Below are positions 1 to 7,732 of a stretch of 64,000 bases of DNA, in pieces. Under the pieces are notes generated by a model. The model had not been told where the DNA came from, searched no databases, and worked only from the letters and a program-made list of their open reading frames with translations. The first letter of the stretch is position 1; the number at the start of each line of letters is the position of its first letter. Made by a program: the position numbers and the translations under genes. Source of the DNA: Streptomyces sp. Ru62. Its GTDB lineage: Bacteria; Actinomycetota; Actinomycetes; Streptomycetales; Streptomycetaceae. The DNA lies in contig NZ_PQSU01000012.1 in assembly GCF_002920615.1 (NCBI RefSeq), forward strand, positions 1 through 64,000. Reading direction: 5' to 3'.

Positions 1-1
1 C

Positions 2-109
2 GCCGACGTGCCCGAGGCACCGACGCACCAGTCACTGCTCGCCGCGAAGAACACCCAGCAGAAGAACGGACAGAACACGCAGGAGAAGAAGGAGGAGAGC
101 AGCGTATGA
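2..109 (+). CDS. 3' end of LLM-class flavin monooxygenase (partial)
   Basis: The frame from base 2 is open to a TGA at 107-109 and gives a hydrophilic, Lys/Gln/Glu-rich C-terminal tail of 35 residues. Its stop overlaps the ATG of the next gene in an ATGA junction, which indicates translational coupling. The next gene is an FMN reductase of the kind encoded beside luciferase-like monooxygenases (CE1758/CE1759 pair), so this is inferred to be the end of that monooxygenase. The tail itself has no diagnostic motif; the call rests on context. Confidence 0.5.
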   Translation, partial: ADVPEAPTHQSLLAAKNTQQKNGQNTQEKKEESSV

Positions 110-690
110 CCGAGCGTATGAAGGTGGTCGTGGTGTCGGCGGGGCTGAGCGTTCCCTCCTCCACCCGGCTGCTCGCCGACCGGCTCGCCGCCGCGGTGAA
201 CCGTACGACGCCGGTGGACGTCGAGGTGGTCGAGCTGCGTGACCTCGCCGTGGAGATCGCGCACAACTTCACCAACGGGTTCGCCGGGAAGGCGCTGGCC
301 GCCGCGCAGGACGCGGTGACGCGGGCGGACGGGCTGATTGTGGTCACCCCGGTGTTCAGCGCCTCCTACAGCGGGCTGTTCAAGTCCTTCTTCGACGTGC
401 TGGACAAGGACGCGTTGGCGGGCAAGCCGGTGCTGATCGGTGCCACCGGCGGGACCGGGCGGCACTCGCTGGTGCTGGAACACGCGCTGCGGCCGCTGTT
501 CGCCTACCTGCGGGCCGTCGTCGTCCCCACCGGGGTCTACGCCGCCTCCGAGGACTGGGGCGCCGAAGGACTCGCCGAACGGATCGACCGGGCGGCGGCG
601 GAGTTGGCCGCGCTGATGCCGTTGGCTCCGCGGCGGGGGGAGGAGGCCGTTGTGCCCTTCGCCGAACAGCTCGCGGCACTCCAGCGCTGA
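106..690 (+). CDS. NAD(P)H-dependent FMN reductase (CE1759-type, LLM partner)
   Basis: A 194-residue flavodoxin-fold reductase expected to supply reduced FMN to the flavin monooxygenase encoded just upstream. Visible features are an N-terminal beta strand and loop with the SSTRLLADRL phosphate-binding segment (about residues 17-27), the VTPVFSASYSGLFKSFFD segment (about 80-97) typical of NADPH-dependent FMN reductases, and a central KPVLIGATGGTGRH stretch. Length fits the family. The start is set by an AGGAGG-like ribosome site about ten bases upstream and by the ATGA overlap with the preceding stop. Substrate of the pair is unknown. Confidence 0.8.
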   Translation: MTERMKVVVVSAGLSVPSSTRLLADRLAAAVNRTTPVDVEVVELRDLAVEIAHNFTNGFAGKALAAAQDAVTRADGLIVVTPVFSASYSGLFKSFFDVLDKDALAGKPVLIGATGGTGRHSLVLEHALRPLFAYLRAVVVPTGVYAASEDWGAEGLAERIDRAAAELAALMPLAPRRGEEAVVPFAEQLAALQR

Positions 691-708
691 CCTGGCCCAC
701 CCACCCGA

Positions 709-866
709 CTCGGCCGACTGAGAGGTTGCCGTCCCGGGTGGGTGCCGGCTCGGTCGGCTGAGTGGTTGCCGGTCGGGGTGGGTCTCGGCTCGGCCGGCTG
801 AGAGGGCGCCGTCTCGGTCGTGTCGGCTCGGTCCGCCGAGGGGGTCGCCGTTTCCATCGGGCCTTG
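709..866. repeat. Four degenerate tandem copies of a ~40-bp unit
   Basis: The 306-base stretch between the FMN reductase and the response regulator holds no convincing gene. It contains four imperfect head-to-tail units starting near 709, 749, 789 and 827, each opening with CTCGG(C/T)C(G/C)G(C/A)C(T/C)GAG followed by a GTTGCCG-like block. Spacing is 40, 40 and 38 bases. Function unknown. Confidence 0.7.
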
Positions 867-996
867 CCCGGTCCGCCGGCCCAGGGATCCGGGGGTTCTG
901 TCGGTTGCCTCTGTGACGGTGAGAGGCGGGTAAAAAGGGTGATCGCAGGTCCAGCGGGCCCGGTCGAACCGCCGGAGGCCTTGGCAGACTGGGGAT

Positions 997-1743
997 GTGC
1001 CCCAGACTGTGCTGCTCGCTGAAGACGACCGTGCCATCCGTCATGCCCTGGAGCGTGCCCTGACGCTGGAGGGGTACCACGTGACGGCGGTCGCCGACGG
1101 CGTGGAAGCGCTGGCGCAGGCGCACCGCAACCCGCCGGACGTGCTGGTCCTCGACGTGATGATGCCGGGCATCGACGGGCTCCAGGTGTGCCGGGTGCTG
1201 CGCGCCGAGGGGAACCGCACGCCCATCCTCATGCTCACCGCCCTCGTGGAGACCGCCGACCGCATCGCGGGTCTGGACGCTGGCGCCGACGACTACGTGG
1301 TCAAGCCGTTCGACGTCGAGGAGGTCTTCGCCCGGCTGCGCGCGCTGCTGCGCCGTACCAGCCCGGTGCCCGTCCCCGGCGGCGGTCCGGAGGGCCCGGT
1401 CCGTGAGGCACAGGTCTCCTCCGAGGCACCGGTCTCCTCCGACCGGCAGGTGGAGGCCGCCGGGCTCCGCATGGACCTCCAGGCCCGCCGGGCCTGGCGC
1501 GGCGGGCGCGAGCTGGAACTGACCCGTACCGAGTTCGAGCTGCTGGAACTGCTGGTGCGCAACGCCGGCATCGTGCTGGACCACTCCACGATCTACGACC
1601 GCATCTGGGGCTACGACTTCGGTCCCGGCTCCAAGAACCTCGCCGTCTACGTCGGCTATCTGCGCCGCAAGCTGGACGAGCCCGGTGCCCCGCAGCTGAT
1701 CCACACCGTGCGGGGCGTGGGTTACGTGCTGCGGGAGGACTAG
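997..1743 (+). CDS. OmpR/MprA-like response regulator
   Basis: A 248-residue DNA-binding response regulator. The receiver domain (about 1-120) has the acidic pair D10/D11, phospho-acceptor D53 in VLVLDVMMPG, T81, and K103 in DDYVVKPFD. A Pro/Ser/Glu-rich linker of about 30 residues follows, then an OmpR-type winged helix (about 150-248) ending in HTVRGVGYVLRED. It starts at a GTG with only a distant GGAGG upstream. The histidine kinase gene follows immediately after its TAG stop, so the two are co-transcribed. Similarity to MprA is by pattern; the target genes are not known. Confidence 0.9.
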   Translation: MPQTVLLAEDDRAIRHALERALTLEGYHVTAVADGVEALAQAHRNPPDVLVLDVMMPGIDGLQVCRVLRAEGNRTPILMLTALVETADRIAGLDAGADDYVVKPFDVEEVFARLRALLRRTSPVPVPGGGPEGPVREAQVSSEAPVSSDRQVEAAGLRMDLQARRAWRGGRELELTRTEFELLELLVRNAGIVLDHSTIYDRIWGYDFGPGSKNLAVYVGYLRRKLDEPGAPQLIHTVRGVGYVLRED

Positions 1744-3177
1744 GTGGGCCGCCGGTGGCTGCCGGACCGGCCCCGGCCGAAGCTGGTCTCCCTGCGCACC
1801 ACCTTCGCGGTCTCCTTCGCGGCCGTCACCGCCGCGGTGACGATCCTCGTCGGCATCATGTCGTACAACTCCGCCGCGCGGCTCGTCCGGGTGGACCAGC
1901 AGTCGGTGTTCACGCAGGTCGTGCAGGACGTCCAGGACGAGGTGCGGCAGCACACGATGGGTCCGGAGGACTTCTCCTCCTCCCGTCCTGGGCACGATCT
2001 GGTCCGTCCCGCACGCACCGACGTCCAGGTGCTCGGCGCGCAGGGGCAGATCATGGACCATGGCAGCCCGGTGCTGCCGGTCACCTCCCGGGACCGGTCC
2101 ATGGCCCTCGCGCGGACGGCCGGGAAGGTGGTCGAGCACAAGGACGTGCGGGTGGACGAGGACCTGTTCCGCATCGCCACCGTCTCGCTCGGCGACGGGC
2201 GGGGGGCCGTCCAGGTCGCGCAGGAGTTCAGTGACACCGAGGATCTGCTGCGGGCGCTCCAGCAGCGGACGCTGATCCTGATGGCGGCGGTCGTGGTGGC
2301 GGCCGGCCTGTTCGGCTGGTGGCTGGCCCGGCGGATCACCCGGCGCCTGGTGATCCTGACGTCGGCCGCCGAGGACGTCGCCCGCACCCGGCAGCTGGGC
2401 ATCCAGGTGCCGGTGGCCGGGCTCGACGAGGTGGGGCGTCTCGGCCGTGCCTTCGACCGGATGCTGGGGCGGCTCGCGCAGTCGGAGGAGGACCAGCGCA
2501 GGCTGGTGCAGGACGCCGGTCATGAACTCCGCACGCCCCTGACCTCGCTGCGTACGAACATCTCGCTGCTGCGGCGGATCGACGAACTCCCGCCCGCCAC
2601 CCGGGACGACCTGGTCGCCGACCTCTCCCAGGAGGCCCGGGAGCTGACCGACCTGGTCAACGAGCTGGTCGACCTCGCCGCCGGGCAGTCCGACAGCGAG
2701 CCGCCGCAGCGGGTGGACCTCGCCGACCTCGCCGAGGACGTCATGGGGCTGGCCCGGCGCCGTACCGGGCGGGAGATCGTGCTGCACGCGAGCGGTGACA
2801 CGACGACCGACGGGCGGCCAGGGATGCTCCAGCGGGCCATCTCCAACCTGGTCGAGAACGCGGCCAAGTTCGACCGGGACGGCAAGGCGCCGATCGAGAT
2901 CGGCATCACGGGGCCGGCGCGGCCGGGGACGGTCCGGGTGGAGGTGCGGGACCGGGGGCCGGGGATCGCCGAGGGCGACCTCGTCCGGATCTTCGACCGC
3001 TTCTACCGTGCCGCCGACGCCCGCTCCCTGCCCGGCTCCGGCCTCGGCCTGTCCATCGTCCGCGAGGTCGCCATGTCCCACGGCGGAGCACCGTTCGCCT
3101 TCCGCCGGGAGGGCGGGGGAGCGGTCATCGGCTTCACGGTGGGCGGCGGGATCGTCCCGGGCGGCGGCGGTACCTGA
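1744..3177 (+). CDS. MprB-like sensor histidine kinase
   Basis: A 477-residue membrane kinase, partner of the regulator encoded directly upstream with zero spacing. Order: TM1 (about 18-38), an extracytoplasmic sensor region (about 40-175), TM2 (about 178-197), HAMP linker, HisKA with the H-box DAGHELRTPLTSLR and phospho-accepting His at residue 260, then HATPase with N-box NLVENAAKFD (Asn 368 and 372), G1 box DRGPGIAEGD and G2 box GSGLGLSIV. All kinase boxes are intact. The H-box wording is that of the MprB group, which senses envelope stress in mycobacteria; the signal here is not known. A 24-base segment including the stop is duplicated directly downstream. Confidence 0.92.
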   Translation: MGRRWLPDRPRPKLVSLRTTFAVSFAAVTAAVTILVGIMSYNSAARLVRVDQQSVFTQVVQDVQDEVRQHTMGPEDFSSSRPGHDLVRPARTDVQVLGAQGQIMDHGSPVLPVTSRDRSMALARTAGKVVEHKDVRVDEDLFRIATVSLGDGRGAVQVAQEFSDTEDLLRALQQRTLILMAAVVVAAGLFGWWLARRITRRLVILTSAAEDVARTRQLGIQVPVAGLDEVGRLGRAFDRMLGRLAQSEEDQRRLVQDAGHELRTPLTSLRTNISLLRRIDELPPATRDDLVADLSQEARELTDLVNELVDLAAGQSDSEPPQRVDLADLAEDVMGLARRRTGREIVLHASGDTTTDGRPGMLQRAISNLVENAAKFDRDGKAPIEIGITGPARPGTVRVEVRDRGPGIAEGDLVRIFDRFYRAADARSLPGSGLGLSIVREVAMSHGGAPFAFRREGGGAVIGFTVGGGIVPGGGGT

Positions 3178-3215
3178 CGGGCGCGGGCGGCGCGGTACCT
3201 GACGGGCGCGGGCGG
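3167..3215. repeat. Direct 25-bp duplication spanning the kinase stop codon
   Basis: The segment 3167-3190, containing the last codons and TGA of the histidine kinase, is repeated exactly at 3192-3215. Only one base separates the copies. It looks like a recent replication-slippage event. Confidence 0.85.
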
Positions 3216-3242
3216 GGCCTGGGCGTGGCCCGGTGAGTACGG

Positions 3243-3268
3243 GTACCTATCCCGGGGCGGGTAGGTAC
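3243..3268. promoter_or_regulatory. Imperfect inverted repeat GTACCTAtCCC / GGGTAGGTAC
   Basis: The arms 3243-3253 and 3259-3268 pair over ten positions with one bulge and a five-base loop. The site lies 29 bases upstream of a -10-like TAGCGT (3297-3302) that sits seven bases before the ATG of the next gene. It could be an operator or a weak terminator for the kinase operon; there is no T-run. Confidence 0.4.
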
Positions 3269-3308
3269 GCCCATCCGCCCGCCGGGCCCGCCGCCGTAGC
3301 GTCGCCGT

Positions 3309-4055
3309 ATGCCCGAGGAGACCGCGGCCACCGCACCCACCGCACCCACCGCGCCGACCGCCACCCCCGACGCCGGGACCGCGTCCGGCGGCCCCGCCCC
3401 CGCCGGGTCCGCGGCCCGTTCCCTCGGCCTCGGCTGTCTCGGCTGCGCGGGGCTGCTGTTCGTCGCCGTGGTCGCTCTGTTCATCCAGCTCACCTGGAAC
3501 GCGGAGGACGGGACGGACCTTCCCCGGGTCGCGCCCGAGAAGATGGCGGACCGTGTCTTCGAGCACTCCCAGGAGGCGTACGACGTCCTCGGGTTCACGC
3601 GGACGGTGCCGCCGGGGGTCGAGCGCATCGGCGTCAGCACGGAGAACACGGTGGACGCCGGCTACTGCTACGACGGAGGGCTGCTGGGCCTGGAGGACAA
3701 GACCGTCGACGGCGCCTACCGGATGTCCCACTCCTGGGCGGTGGACCACGTGCCCGCCGGCCAGGCCGTCCCCGGCTTGCGCCGGCTGCACCAGCGGCTC
3801 AAGGACGACGGCTGGAAGGTCTCGTCGTACCGCGAGGGCGGGAAGGGCAAGGACTGGTCGCTGTTCGTGCGGCGGGACCACGAGGACGAGCGGATGTCCT
3901 TCAGCTGGGACCCGGACCGGCAGTACTTCATCGGCGGCACCACCGCGCCCTGCGCCTACGACCCCGGATGGACGGGCGACGGCACGGACTCCTACTTTCC
4001 CGGTGACGCCGCCGACTCCGTGCGGCCGCCCGCCCTGTGGCCCAGGAGGCTATGA
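3309..4055 (+). CDS. Membrane-anchored protein of unknown function
   Basis: A 248-residue protein I cannot assign. Residues 1-37 are an Ala/Thr/Pro-rich cytoplasmic tail, one membrane segment follows (about 40-60, SLGLGCLGCAGLLFVAVVALF), and the rest is predicted to be outside the membrane. The soluble part contains a Tyr-Cys-Tyr (GYCYDGG) and a later Cys (TTAPCAYDPGW), which could form a disulfide. The ATG lies seven bases after a TAGCGT -10-like hexamer, so the transcript may be leaderless. The stop overlaps the stop of the convergent gene. Confidence 0.75.
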   Translation: MPEETAATAPTAPTAPTATPDAGTASGGPAPAGSAARSLGLGCLGCAGLLFVAVVALFIQLTWNAEDGTDLPRVAPEKMADRVFEHSQEAYDVLGFTRTVPPGVERIGVSTENTVDAGYCYDGGLLGLEDKTVDGAYRMSHSWAVDHVPAGQAVPGLRRLHQRLKDDGWKVSSYREGGKGKDWSLFVRRDHEDERMSFSWDPDRQYFIGGTTAPCAYDPGWTGDGTDSYFPGDAADSVRPPALWPRRL

Positions 4056-5864
4056 GCGGCCCGGCAGGGTGAGGAAGCCCTCGGCGCGGGCGCTCGCCAG
4101 GCCGATCCTCGGAATGTCGCTGCTCTTGGCGAAGAGCAGGAAGCGGGGTTCCCACACCGGCCGGCACTTGGCGTTGGCCCGGTAGAGGGACTCGATCTGC
4201 CACCAGCGGGAGAAGAAGGTGAGGGTCGAGCGCCACAGGCGCAGCACCGGGCCCGCGCCGAGGCGGGCGCCGCGTTCGAAGACCGAGCGGAACATCGCGA
4301 AGTTGAGGGAGACCCGGTCGATCCCCAGCTCCTTCGCCTGGAGGAGGAGTTCGACGACCATGTACTCCATCAGGCCGTTCTCGCAGGCGCGGTCGCGGCG
4401 CATCAGGTCCAGGGAGAGGCCCCGTTCGCCCCAGGGCACGAAGCTGAGCAGGGCGCGGGGTTCGCCGTCCGCGTCCCGGCACTCCAGCATCACGCAGCGG
4501 CCGTCGGCGGGGTCGCCGAGGCGGCCGAGGGCCATGGAGAAGCCGCGCTCGGTGGCGCCGTCGCGCCAGTGGTCGGCGCGGTCCACGAGGACGGCCATCT
4601 CCTCGGCCGGGATGTCCTCGTGGCGGCGCACGCGGACCGTGTATCCGGCCCGGCGGACCCGGTTGTGGGCCTGGCGGACCACGCGCATGGCCCGGCCTTC
4701 GAGGGTGAAGTCGGCGAGGTCCACGATCGCCTCGTCGCCGAGTTCCAGCGCGTCCAGGCCGTGCCGGGCGTAGACGGTGCCCGCCTCCTCGCTCGCGCCC
4801 ATCACGGCCGGGGTCCAGGCGTGCCGGCGGGCTTCGGCGAGCCAGGCGTCGATGGCGCCGGGCCAGGCCTCGGGGTCGCCGAGCGGGTCGCCGGAGGCGA
4901 GGCTGACCCCGCCGACGACACGGTAGGCGATGGCCGCCTTGCCGCTGGGGGAGAAGATGACGGCCTTGTCGCGGCGCAGGGCGAAGTAGCCGAGGGAGTC
5001 GCGCTCGCCGTGACGCTCCAGCAGGTCGCGCAGCCTGTGTTCGTCCTCCTCCGCGAGCAGGCAGGCGCCGCGCGGGGCACGGAAGCACGCGTAGAGGACC
5101 GCGAGGAACGCCACGGCCATCAGGATGTTGACGATGACGTCCACCCAGCGGGGGGCCTGTACGGCGGTGACGTGGTCGGCGAGCGGGCCGACGCTGATGC
5201 CTCGCAGCAGGGTGTAGGCGATCTCGTCCTTGAGGCCGGCGCCGGTGACCTGGTTCGTCGCGTGGACCAGGAGCGTGCCGAGGCCGCCGCCGACGAGGGT
5301 GCCGCCGATGCCGGTGGCGAGGGCGAGGCGCGGGTTGGAGCGGTCGCCGATGGCGTCGAACTCGCGGCGCCCGAGCAGCAGGGCGGCGACGAACAGGCCG
5401 GTGAGGGCGGTGGAGACCCAGTTGAAGGCGTGCTCGCCGTAGGGGGCGCGGGTGAGGGCGACGGCGTAGAGGCCGAAGAGGGGGCCGGCGAGGAGGAGGT
5501 TGAAGAGCCAGGCGGCTCGTTTGCGACGGCGCATCACCACCGCGAGGAACAGGGCGAGGGCCGCCGAGACCAGGCCGGCGGTGGCCAGGTACGGGGTGAA
5601 GTACTCGCCCGCGTTGTGTTCGTGCACCTCTTCGCGGAAGGGGAGGGACACGACCGCCGCGAGGTTCAGCACGGCCAGCAGGCGCAGGTACCAGACGGTG
5701 GCCGTGGCGGCGCGGGTGCGCAGCCGGTGGTCGCCGCCGATGCGGAGGAGGCGGGGGGAGAGGACGCGGACGGGGCGGCGGGGAGCGGGGACCCGCGGCG
5801 GGACGGGGGACGGCTGTCGTGCGGTGGTCGTCCGCTGTTCGGACGTCGTCTGTGGTGCGGGCAT
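4050..5864 (-). CDS. Lysylphosphatidylglycerol synthase-like membrane protein (DUF2156 C-terminus)
   Basis: A 604-residue protein with an N-terminal set of about six membrane helices (residues 55-260) and a C-terminal cytoplasmic GNAT-like DUF2156 domain (about 270-600), the layout of MprF-type aminoacyl-phosphatidylglycerol synthases. These move an amino acid from aminoacyl-tRNA to a lipid and lower the negative charge of the membrane. The C-terminal half has typical segments such as GDPLGDPEAW, FTLEGRAMRVVRQAHNRV and LNFAMFRSVFERG. A perfect palindrome lies 42 bases upstream of the ATG. The amino acid transferred cannot be read from sequence. Confidence 0.82.
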   Translation of the reverse strand: MPAPQTTSEQRTTTARQPSPVPPRVPAPRRPVRVLSPRLLRIGGDHRLRTRAATATVWYLRLLAVLNLAAVVSLPFREEVHEHNAGEYFTPYLATAGLVSAALALFLAVVMRRRKRAAWLFNLLLAGPLFGLYAVALTRAPYGEHAFNWVSTALTGLFVAALLLGRREFDAIGDRSNPRLALATGIGGTLVGGGLGTLLVHATNQVTGAGLKDEIAYTLLRGISVGPLADHVTAVQAPRWVDVIVNILMAVAFLAVLYACFRAPRGACLLAEEDEHRLRDLLERHGERDSLGYFALRRDKAVIFSPSGKAAIAYRVVGGVSLASGDPLGDPEAWPGAIDAWLAEARRHAWTPAVMGASEEAGTVYARHGLDALELGDEAIVDLADFTLEGRAMRVVRQAHNRVRRAGYTVRVRRHEDIPAEEMAVLVDRADHWRDGATERGFSMALGRLGDPADGRCVMLECRDADGEPRALLSFVPWGERGLSLDLMRRDRACENGLMEYMVVELLLQAKELGIDRVSLNFAMFRSVFERGARLGAGPVLRLWRSTLTFFSRWWQIESLYRANAKCRPVWEPRFLLFAKSSDIPRIGLASARAEGFLTLPGRS

Positions 5865-5905
5865 GGCGACTGGTCACCCTTGGGGACGGGGACGGGGCAC
5901 CGCAG

Positions 5906-5924
5906 ACCCTACAGCTTGTAGGGT
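5906..5924. promoter_or_regulatory. Operator-like palindrome, copy 1 (ACCCTACA-N3-TGTAGGGT)
   Basis: A perfect 8-bp inverted repeat with a three-base centre, upstream of the lysyl-PG synthase-like gene and downstream of the small membrane gene. Its minus strand contains TAGGGT, a usable -10. A close copy is at 6308-6326. Such CTACA/TGTAG symmetry recalls BlaI/CopY-type sites, but no regulator is encoded nearby. Confidence 0.65.
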
Positions 5925-5981
5925 AACGAGGGGACGGGAATCCGCACAGCCGGCGCACAGCCTCCCGTCCCCCGGCGGCGC

Positions 5982-6254
5982 TCAGTCGCCGCCTCCGCGC
6001 CGGGCCGCCGTCAGCAGCCAGGCCAGGTTGCCCACCGCCGCGCCGGCGGCCACCGCGGCCACGATCACCCCGCCGGTCGCGAGGCCGTCGCTGAACAGGT
6101 GCGGGCGCCGGTCCAGGCTGTGCAGCCCGAAGCCGCACAGCTCGTACACGCCGACGGCGGCGATCACCAGGCTGACGATCAGCACGGTCAGCGTCGGCGC
6201 GAGACTGCGGGCGCAGACCTCCGTGCCGGGCTCCGCTTCCGTGGTGTCCTGCAT
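5982..6254 (-). CDS. Small two-helix membrane protein
   Basis: A 90-residue protein of unknown function with two hydrophobic segments (about 18-40 and 58-84) separated by a short polar loop. It lies upstream of the lysyl-PG synthase-like gene on the same strand with a 117-base gap that holds a palindromic operator. It is divergent from the D-aminopeptidase gene across a second copy of the same operator. Position suggests an envelope role; no family is recognised. Confidence 0.7.
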   Translation of the reverse strand: MQDTTEAEPGTEVCARSLAPTLTVLIVSLVIAAVGVYELCGFGLHSLDRRPHLFSDGLATGGVIVAAVAAGAAVGNLAWLLTAARRGGGD

Positions 6255-6307
6255 GGGTCCCCCGTTGAACAGACGTGTGAACAGCCCGGTGGCCGTCGGC
6301 GCTTGGG

Positions 6308-6326
6308 AACCTACAATACGTAGGGT
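6308..6326. promoter_or_regulatory. Operator-like palindrome, copy 2, in divergent promoter
   Basis: This site matches the palindrome at 5906-5924 at 16 of 19 positions. It lies between the small membrane gene (minus strand, 54 bases away) and the DppA-type gene (plus strand, 18 bases before its GTG). TACAAT (6312-6317) inside it would serve as a -10 for the plus strand, so a bound repressor would block that promoter. Confidence 0.6.
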
Positions 6327-6343
6327 CGGTTAGGGTCGACGCC

Positions 6344-7174
6344 GTGCGGATCTACATCAGCGTGGACATGGAAGGCGTCACCGGAGTCGTCGACGCCGAC
6401 GACGTCCAGCCCGGCGGCCGGGACTACGAGCGGGGCCGCGCCATGATGGCCGAGGACGTGAACGCCGCCGTCCGGGGCGCGCTGACGGCCGGCGCGGCCG
6501 ACATCCTGGTCAACGACGCCCACGGGCCGATGCGCAACCTGCTCCCCGAGGCACTGCACCCGGCGGTCCGCCTGGTGCGCGGCAGGCCCAAGCAGTTCGG
6601 CATGCTGGAGGGGCTGACCGGGGAGTACGACGCCGCGCTGTGCGTCGGCTACCACTCCCGTGCCGGTGCGCCGGGCGTGCTCAGCCACAGCTTCATGGGC
6701 CACGAGATCGAGGACATGTGGCTGGACGGCCGCCCGGTCGGCGAGATCGGCCTGGCCCACGCCACGGCCGCGGCCCTCGGCGTGCCCGTGGTGGCCCTCA
6801 CGGGTGACGACGCGGCGTGCGCGGAGATGACGGAGTGGGACGCGTCGGTCGTCACGGTCCCGGTGAAGTACGCACGTGACCGTTTCGCGGCCGAGCTGCG
6901 GCCGGGGGCGGAGGCACGGGAGGCCATCGAGGAGGCGGTCGCCCGGGCGCTGTCCCAGGACCCGCCCCGCCCCGCACCCTCCACCACCGAGGCCACCCTG
7001 ACCGTCCGCTGGCAGTCCGCCTCGGTCGCCGCAACCCTGCTCGGCATCCCCGGCGTGACCGCCGATGACCCCAGAACGGTCCGGGCGACCGGAGAACTGC
7101 CCGCGCTGTACCGGCAGTTCGGGGTGTGGATGCGAGTGGCGGCCTCGCTCACCAACCAGCCGCCGTACTGCTGA
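6344..7174 (+). CDS. dppA: M55-family D-aminopeptidase (DppA-like)
   Basis: A 276-residue zinc D-aminopeptidase that would release N-terminal D-amino acids such as D-Ala from peptides, for example murein fragments. The key residues match Bacillus DppA almost in register: metal ligands D8 and E10 (SVDMEG), H60 (NDAHG), H104 (VGYHS), E134 (GEIG), and catalytic H115 (LSHSFMG). Start is a GTG. The promoter region carries the 19-bp palindrome also found before the lysyl-PG synthase-like gene, so the two may answer to one regulator. The protein is cytoplasmic by sequence. Confidence 0.9.
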   Translation: MRIYISVDMEGVTGVVDADDVQPGGRDYERGRAMMAEDVNAAVRGALTAGAADILVNDAHGPMRNLLPEALHPAVRLVRGRPKQFGMLEGLTGEYDAALCVGYHSRAGAPGVLSHSFMGHEIEDMWLDGRPVGEIGLAHATAAALGVPVVALTGDDAACAEMTEWDASVVTVPVKYARDRFAAELRPGAEAREAIEEAVARALSQDPPRPAPSTTEATLTVRWQSASVAATLLGIPGVTADDPRTVRATGELPALYRQFGVWMRVAASLTNQPPYC

Positions 7175-7732
7175 CGCCCGTCGGCCGGCCGTGCGGTGGC
7201 CACGCGGCTGAGTGGCCGGCCGGTGTGGGGGCGTAGGCCGGTGTGGCGCTGGAGGCGGGTGGGCGATGGCGCCGGTGGCAGGGGTGGCTGGGGTGGCGCG
7301 GGTGGCAGGGGCGGCGCGGGTGCGGTCGCGCTCGGGGGCGCCGGTGGCAGTGGCGCCGGTGGAAGTGGCGCGGGTGGCACTGGCGCGGTCGCCGTGCTCG
7401 GTGGCGCCGGTGGCACGGGTGGCGTGGGAGCGTTCGCCGCGGTGGGCCGGAGGCGTGGGCGGTGCCGGGTGCAGTCGCCGCGGTGGGCCGGAGGCGTGGG
7501 CGGTGCCGGGTGCGGTCGCCGCGGTGGGCCGGAGGCGTGGGCGGTGCCCGGTGCGGTCGCCGCGGCGGGAGCTGGGCCCGCCCGCGGTTGATCGACCGCC
7601 GGCCCGCGCTCGCCGCCGGCGTGCGCGGGCAAGCGCCCGCGGATGTGAACGCGCACCCGGCTCCCCTTCCCGGCACCGCCGACGTAGCCTGCCGGAACTT
7701 CGCCGCATCAGCCGCCGAATGGGAGTGCCCGC
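7175..7732. repeat. 558-base gene-free stretch with Gly-codon-like and 41-bp tandem repeats
   Basis: From about 7243 to 7440 the plus strand is a run of degenerate GGTGGC(A/G)(C/G)(T/G)GG(C/T)GC units. From 7441 to 7563 there are three near-exact 41-bp head-to-tail units starting at 7441, 7482 and 7523, each beginning GGTGGGCCGGAGGCGTGGGC. Any ORF through it would encode low-complexity Gly/Ala or Pro/Ala sequence with no start signal, so it is treated as non-coding. Confidence 0.8.

Noticed and set aside
7441..7563. CRISPR array
   Set aside because: The 41-bp units are directly adjacent without spacers, and no cas genes are present.
7196..7591. Gly-rich ORF resembling a PE_PGRS or silk-like protein
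   Set aside because: No ribosome site or domain; it follows from the DNA repeat, and other frames are equally open.
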